A DNA stretch of 7,584 nucleotides from Verrucomicrobiales bacterium. Lineage in GTDB: Bacteria; Verrucomicrobiota; Verrucomicrobiia; Verrucomicrobiales; Akkermansiaceae. The stretch lies in NCBI GenBank assembly GCA_003483645.1, contig DMYM01000425.1, positions 1-7,584 of the forward strand, given 5' to 3'. Both the position numbers and the translations under genes were made by a program. The notes under the pieces are model-generated. The model saw nothing but the letters and a program-made list of their open reading frames with translations, was not told the origin of the DNA and ran no database searches. Positions 5,529-7,584 of the stretch are shown here, piece by piece. Each line of letters opens with the position of its first letter. The first letter of the stretch is position 1.

Positions 5529-6947
5529 CTACTGCAGAATCCCCGTCGCCACCCTGCCGTGCACATCGGTGAGCCGGAAGTCGCGACCGGCATAGTGATA
5601 GGTGAGCTGTTCGTGATCAATTCCGAGAAGGTGCAGGACGGTGGCGTGGAAGTCGTGGACGTGCATCGGATTGTCCTGCACGTGCATGCCGAACTCGTCG
5701 GAAGAGCCATAGGCAACCCCACCCTTCACTCCTCCACCGGCCAACAGGTAGGAGAAGGCCGTACTGTGGTGGTCGCGACCCGGCTTGGCCTCTTTCTTGC
5801 CCTGCTCGACGAAGGGCGTCCGTCCGAATTCGCCCCCGAAGATGACGAGGGTGTCGTCCAGCAACCCACGCTGCTTCAAATCCGCGATCAGGGCTGCCGC
5901 GGCCTTGTCGGCATCGGCGCAGAGATTCTTGTGACCCTCATTGTGATCCTTGTGCGTATCCCAGGGCTGGTTGCTCTTGTCGGTGGTGTAGTAGACGGTG
6001 GTGAAGCGCACTCCGCGCTCCGCCAGGCGCCGGGCCAGGAGACAGGAATTCGCAAAGCGGCTCGAGCCATACATCTCCCGGGTGGCTTTCGATTCCCCGT
6101 TGAGGTCGAGCGCTTCGGTGGCCTCCATCTGCATCGCGTAGGCCGTCTCCATGGCACGGATATCGGCCTCCAGCTCCGCGTCACCACCACGCTCCCGCAG
6201 ATGTTCTTCGTTGAGGGCCCCCAACAGGTCGAGTTGCCGGCGTTGCGCACCATAATCAAAGGTCCGGCTCTTGATGTGAGGCAACAGCTTATCAACAGCC
6301 ATTTCGCGGGTGATGATGCTGGTGGCCTGGTAGCGGGCGGGCAGGAAACCGTTGCTCCAGAGCGCCGGTCCCACCACCGTTTTCGGGCTGGGACGCAACA
6401 CCACGTATCCCGGCAGGTTTTCGTTCTCGGATCCCAGGCCATAGAGCGCCCAGGACCCCAGCGAGGGCCGGGTAGGCTGAACCACACCGGTGTGCATCTG
6501 GAGCAGGGCCGGCTCATGGTTCGGCACGTCGGTGTGCATGGACCGCACGAGACAGACGTCATCCGCAAGCCTGGCAAGGTGCGGAACGCTCTCGCTGAAT
6601 TCGATCCCGTTCTCCCCATGCCTGGTAAACTTGAAGGGTGAGGGCATGAAGCCGCCCTTCTTGCCCTCGCGATAGAGCTTCCCTTCCGGTTTCTGTCCCT
6701 CGTGCTTCAGGAGGGCCGGCTTGGGGTCAAAGGTGTCCACGTGGGAAGGACCACCGTTGAGGAAGAGGAAGATGACCCGCCTGGCCCGCGCCGGAAGGTT
6801 TCCCTGCAGGTTCAGCGAAGGATTGGCGCCGTAGGCCCGGCCTCCCTTCTGCTGCATCACCCCGGCCAGGCCAAGCAGACCCGCACCCCCGGCCAGGCGG
6901 CGGAGAATCTGACGCCTGGTCAGTCCGGAGTAACGGGAATCAATCAC
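5529..6947 (-). CDS. DUF1501 exported protein (Tat signal, alkaline-phosphatase/sulfatase-like fold)
   Basis: Protein of 472 residues in the DUF1501 family, which is abundant in Planctomycetota and Verrucomicrobiota; its biochemical activity is not established. It begins with a twin-arginine-like signal (TRRQIL, R11-R12, then AGGAGLLGLAGV), so it is probably exported folded. Family hallmarks are GGPSHVDTFDPKP (65-77), HTDVPNHEP (138-146), WDTH (329-332), FGGEFGRTP (370-378), GRDHHS (390-395) and a C-terminal HDFHATVLHLLGID (431-444). The many Asp/His in these motifs fit a metal-dependent phosphatase/sulfatase-like fold, by family knowledge rather than proof. The GTG at 6947 is chosen because it overlaps the upstream DUF1553 stop by 8 nt and places the Tat motif near the N-terminus. 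The frame stays open further upstream (to 7064), but that extension only antisenses the meaning of the DUF1553 frame and would bury the signal. Translation is likely coupled to DUF1553. Confidence 0.95.
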   Translation of the reverse strand: MIDSRYSGLTRRQILRRLAGGAGLLGLAGVMQQKGGRAYGANPSLNLQGNLPARARRVIFLFLNGGPSHVDTFDPKPALLKHEGQKPEGKLYREGKKGGFMPSPFKFTRHGENGIEFSESVPHLARLADDVCLVRSMHTDVPNHEPALLQMHTGVVQPTRPSLGSWALYGLGSENENLPGYVVLRPSPKTVVGPALWSNGFLPARYQATSIITREMAVDKLLPHIKSRTFDYGAQRRQLDLLGALNEEHLRERGGDAELEADIRAMETAYAMQMEATEALDLNGESKATREMYGSSRFANSCLLARRLAERGVRFTTVYYTTDKSNQPWDTHKDHNEGHKNLCADADKAAAALIADLKQRGLLDDTLVIFGGEFGRTPFVEQGKKEAKPGRDHHSTAFSYLLAGGGVKGGVAYGSSDEFGMHVQDNPMHVHDFHATVLHLLGIDHEQLTYHYAGRDFRLTDVHGRVATGILQ

Positions 6948-7584
6948 GGTAAAGAAATGCGTTGCTGCACAGTAACACCTGGGCGAAACCTGCCCAGTCA
7001 CGATCGCTGGAGGAGTCCTTGAAGTAACGAAGGCTCCCGGCCCGCTCACTGGCACTTGGGGCACGGGCGAACACCTTGCGGAAGAGTTGCTCGACGCGTT
7101 CCTCGACCCCGGTGTCGCCCAGGGACTCCGCCAGCCTGGCGGCGCGGGCCGCCACGAAGGGGCTGTTGAGAAGGTAGAGCTTCTGCATCGGGGTGGTGGT
7201 CACCGACCGACCGGCCGCATGCACATTGGCATCCGGATAATCAAACTGCCTCAGGAAGGGATCCAATTCCTTCCGGCTGATACGGGCATAGACGGTGCGA
7301 CGTAGATTCTTCTTATCGCTCACCTTCAGGGACGCCCCCCCCGGATCATCGGGGACCAGTTCCCCGCTTGCCGCCAACATGGCATCCCTGATCATTTCCG
7401 CGCTCAGGCGCCTCCGGTTCATTCCTGCCAGCAAGGTATTATCCTTCTTCCGGGTGGTGGCCTGCCGGTAGGTGGCGGAGAGTACAAACTCGCGCACGAG
7501 GGCCTTGATCGACCAGCCCTCTTCCCGGAACTTGATCGCCAGGTAATCGAGCAACTCGGGATGACTTGGCCGGTCCCCGGTGCT
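6940..7584 (-). CDS. DUF1553 (PSD1-type) protein, C-terminal part; 5' end beyond window
   Basis: The visible 214 residues are the C-terminal end of a DUF1553 protein. The gene enters from the right edge in frame, starting with the family signature GDRPSHPELLDYLA. Next come GWSIKALVREFVLSATYRQ, the MNRRRLSAEMIRDAML block, the KLYLLNSPFV block, and a closing CSNAFLYRD. Many relatives have an NEF-type sequence near this end, where this protein has SNAF. Full-length relatives carry an upstream DUF1549 domain and often a cytochrome-like PSCyt1 domain plus a signal peptide; none of this can be seen here. The gene is followed directly by DUF1501 with an 8-nt overlap, the usual arrangement of this pair in Planctomycetota and Verrucomicrobiota, where they are thought to be envelope or secreted proteins linked to polymer breakdown. 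Function is not established. An internal TTG at 7554 is not the real start. Confidence 0.93.
   Translation of the reverse strand, partial: STGDRPSHPELLDYLAIKFREEGWSIKALVREFVLSATYRQATTRKKDNTLLAGMNRRRLSAEMIRDAMLAASGELVPDDPGGASLKVSDKKNLRRTVYARISRKELDPFLRQFDYPDANVHAAGRSVTTTPMQKLYLLNSPFVAARAARLAESLGDTGVEERVEQLFRKVFARAPSASERAGSLRYFKDSSSDRDWAGFAQVLLCSNAFLYRD

Noticed and set aside
5526..6641. 371-codon open frame on the plus strand
   Set aside because: It is antisense to DUF1501, whose motifs run throughout the same stretch. The plus-strand product shows no recognisable domain or export signal.
3457..7526. A shared 14-bp string (GCCCTCTTCCCGGA) near 3456-3469 and 7512-7525
   Set aside because: It occurs only twice, in one intergenic and one coding setting, with no flanking similarity. 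In GC-rich DNA this is best taken as chance.

Overview
The window is a GC-rich, densely coded stretch in which every supportable gene lies on the minus strand, so transcription runs from right to left. The paired DUF1553 and DUF1501 exported proteins, plus a hydrolase with an N-terminal SHD1 domain, point to the PVC superphylum. Verrucomicrobiota is my first choice and Planctomycetota the second. This is inferred from gene families; no rRNA or marker gene is present. Several starts lack a clear Shine-Dalgarno sequence and two are GTG, which fits that group.

Layout in transcription order: (1) 7584-6940, C-terminal part of a DUF1553 protein, overlapping by 8 nt (2) 6947-5529, a Tat-type exported DUF1501 protein. 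After an 87-nt gap comes (3) 5441-4830, a CPBP-family membrane protease with all three motifs intact. After 78 nt comes (4) 4751-3822, an exported SHD1 plus alpha/beta-hydrolase (PHB-depolymerase-like esterase), followed by a possible terminator. Then come (5) 3737-3471, a small lipoprotein with a His/Cys-rich tail, and, 71 nt later, (6) 3399-2494, an exported staphylococcal-nuclease-like protein with a C-terminal helix-hairpin-helix domain. (7) 2497-2411 is a 28-residue single-span membrane peptide. (8) 2414-1 is a SWIM-finger SNF2 helicase-like ATPase that runs off the left edge.

Genes 6, 7 and 8 are linked by two consecutive ATGA stop/start overlaps. This makes the 28-residue reading frame the strongest previously overlooked item here: it is below most gene-caller limits, but both ends fit a translationally coupled operon. 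Genes 1 and 2 form the usual DUF1553/DUF1501 pair. The middle genes (3 to 5) look like individually spaced envelope or secreted functions with no evident shared pathway.

No tRNA, rRNA, CRISPR array, insertion sequence or phage gene was recognised, and no intergenic gap exceeds 90 nt. I see no convincing defence island or other clearly new multi-gene system. The most interesting points are the coupled nuclease/peptide/SNF2 operon and the metal-binding-like lipoprotein tail.
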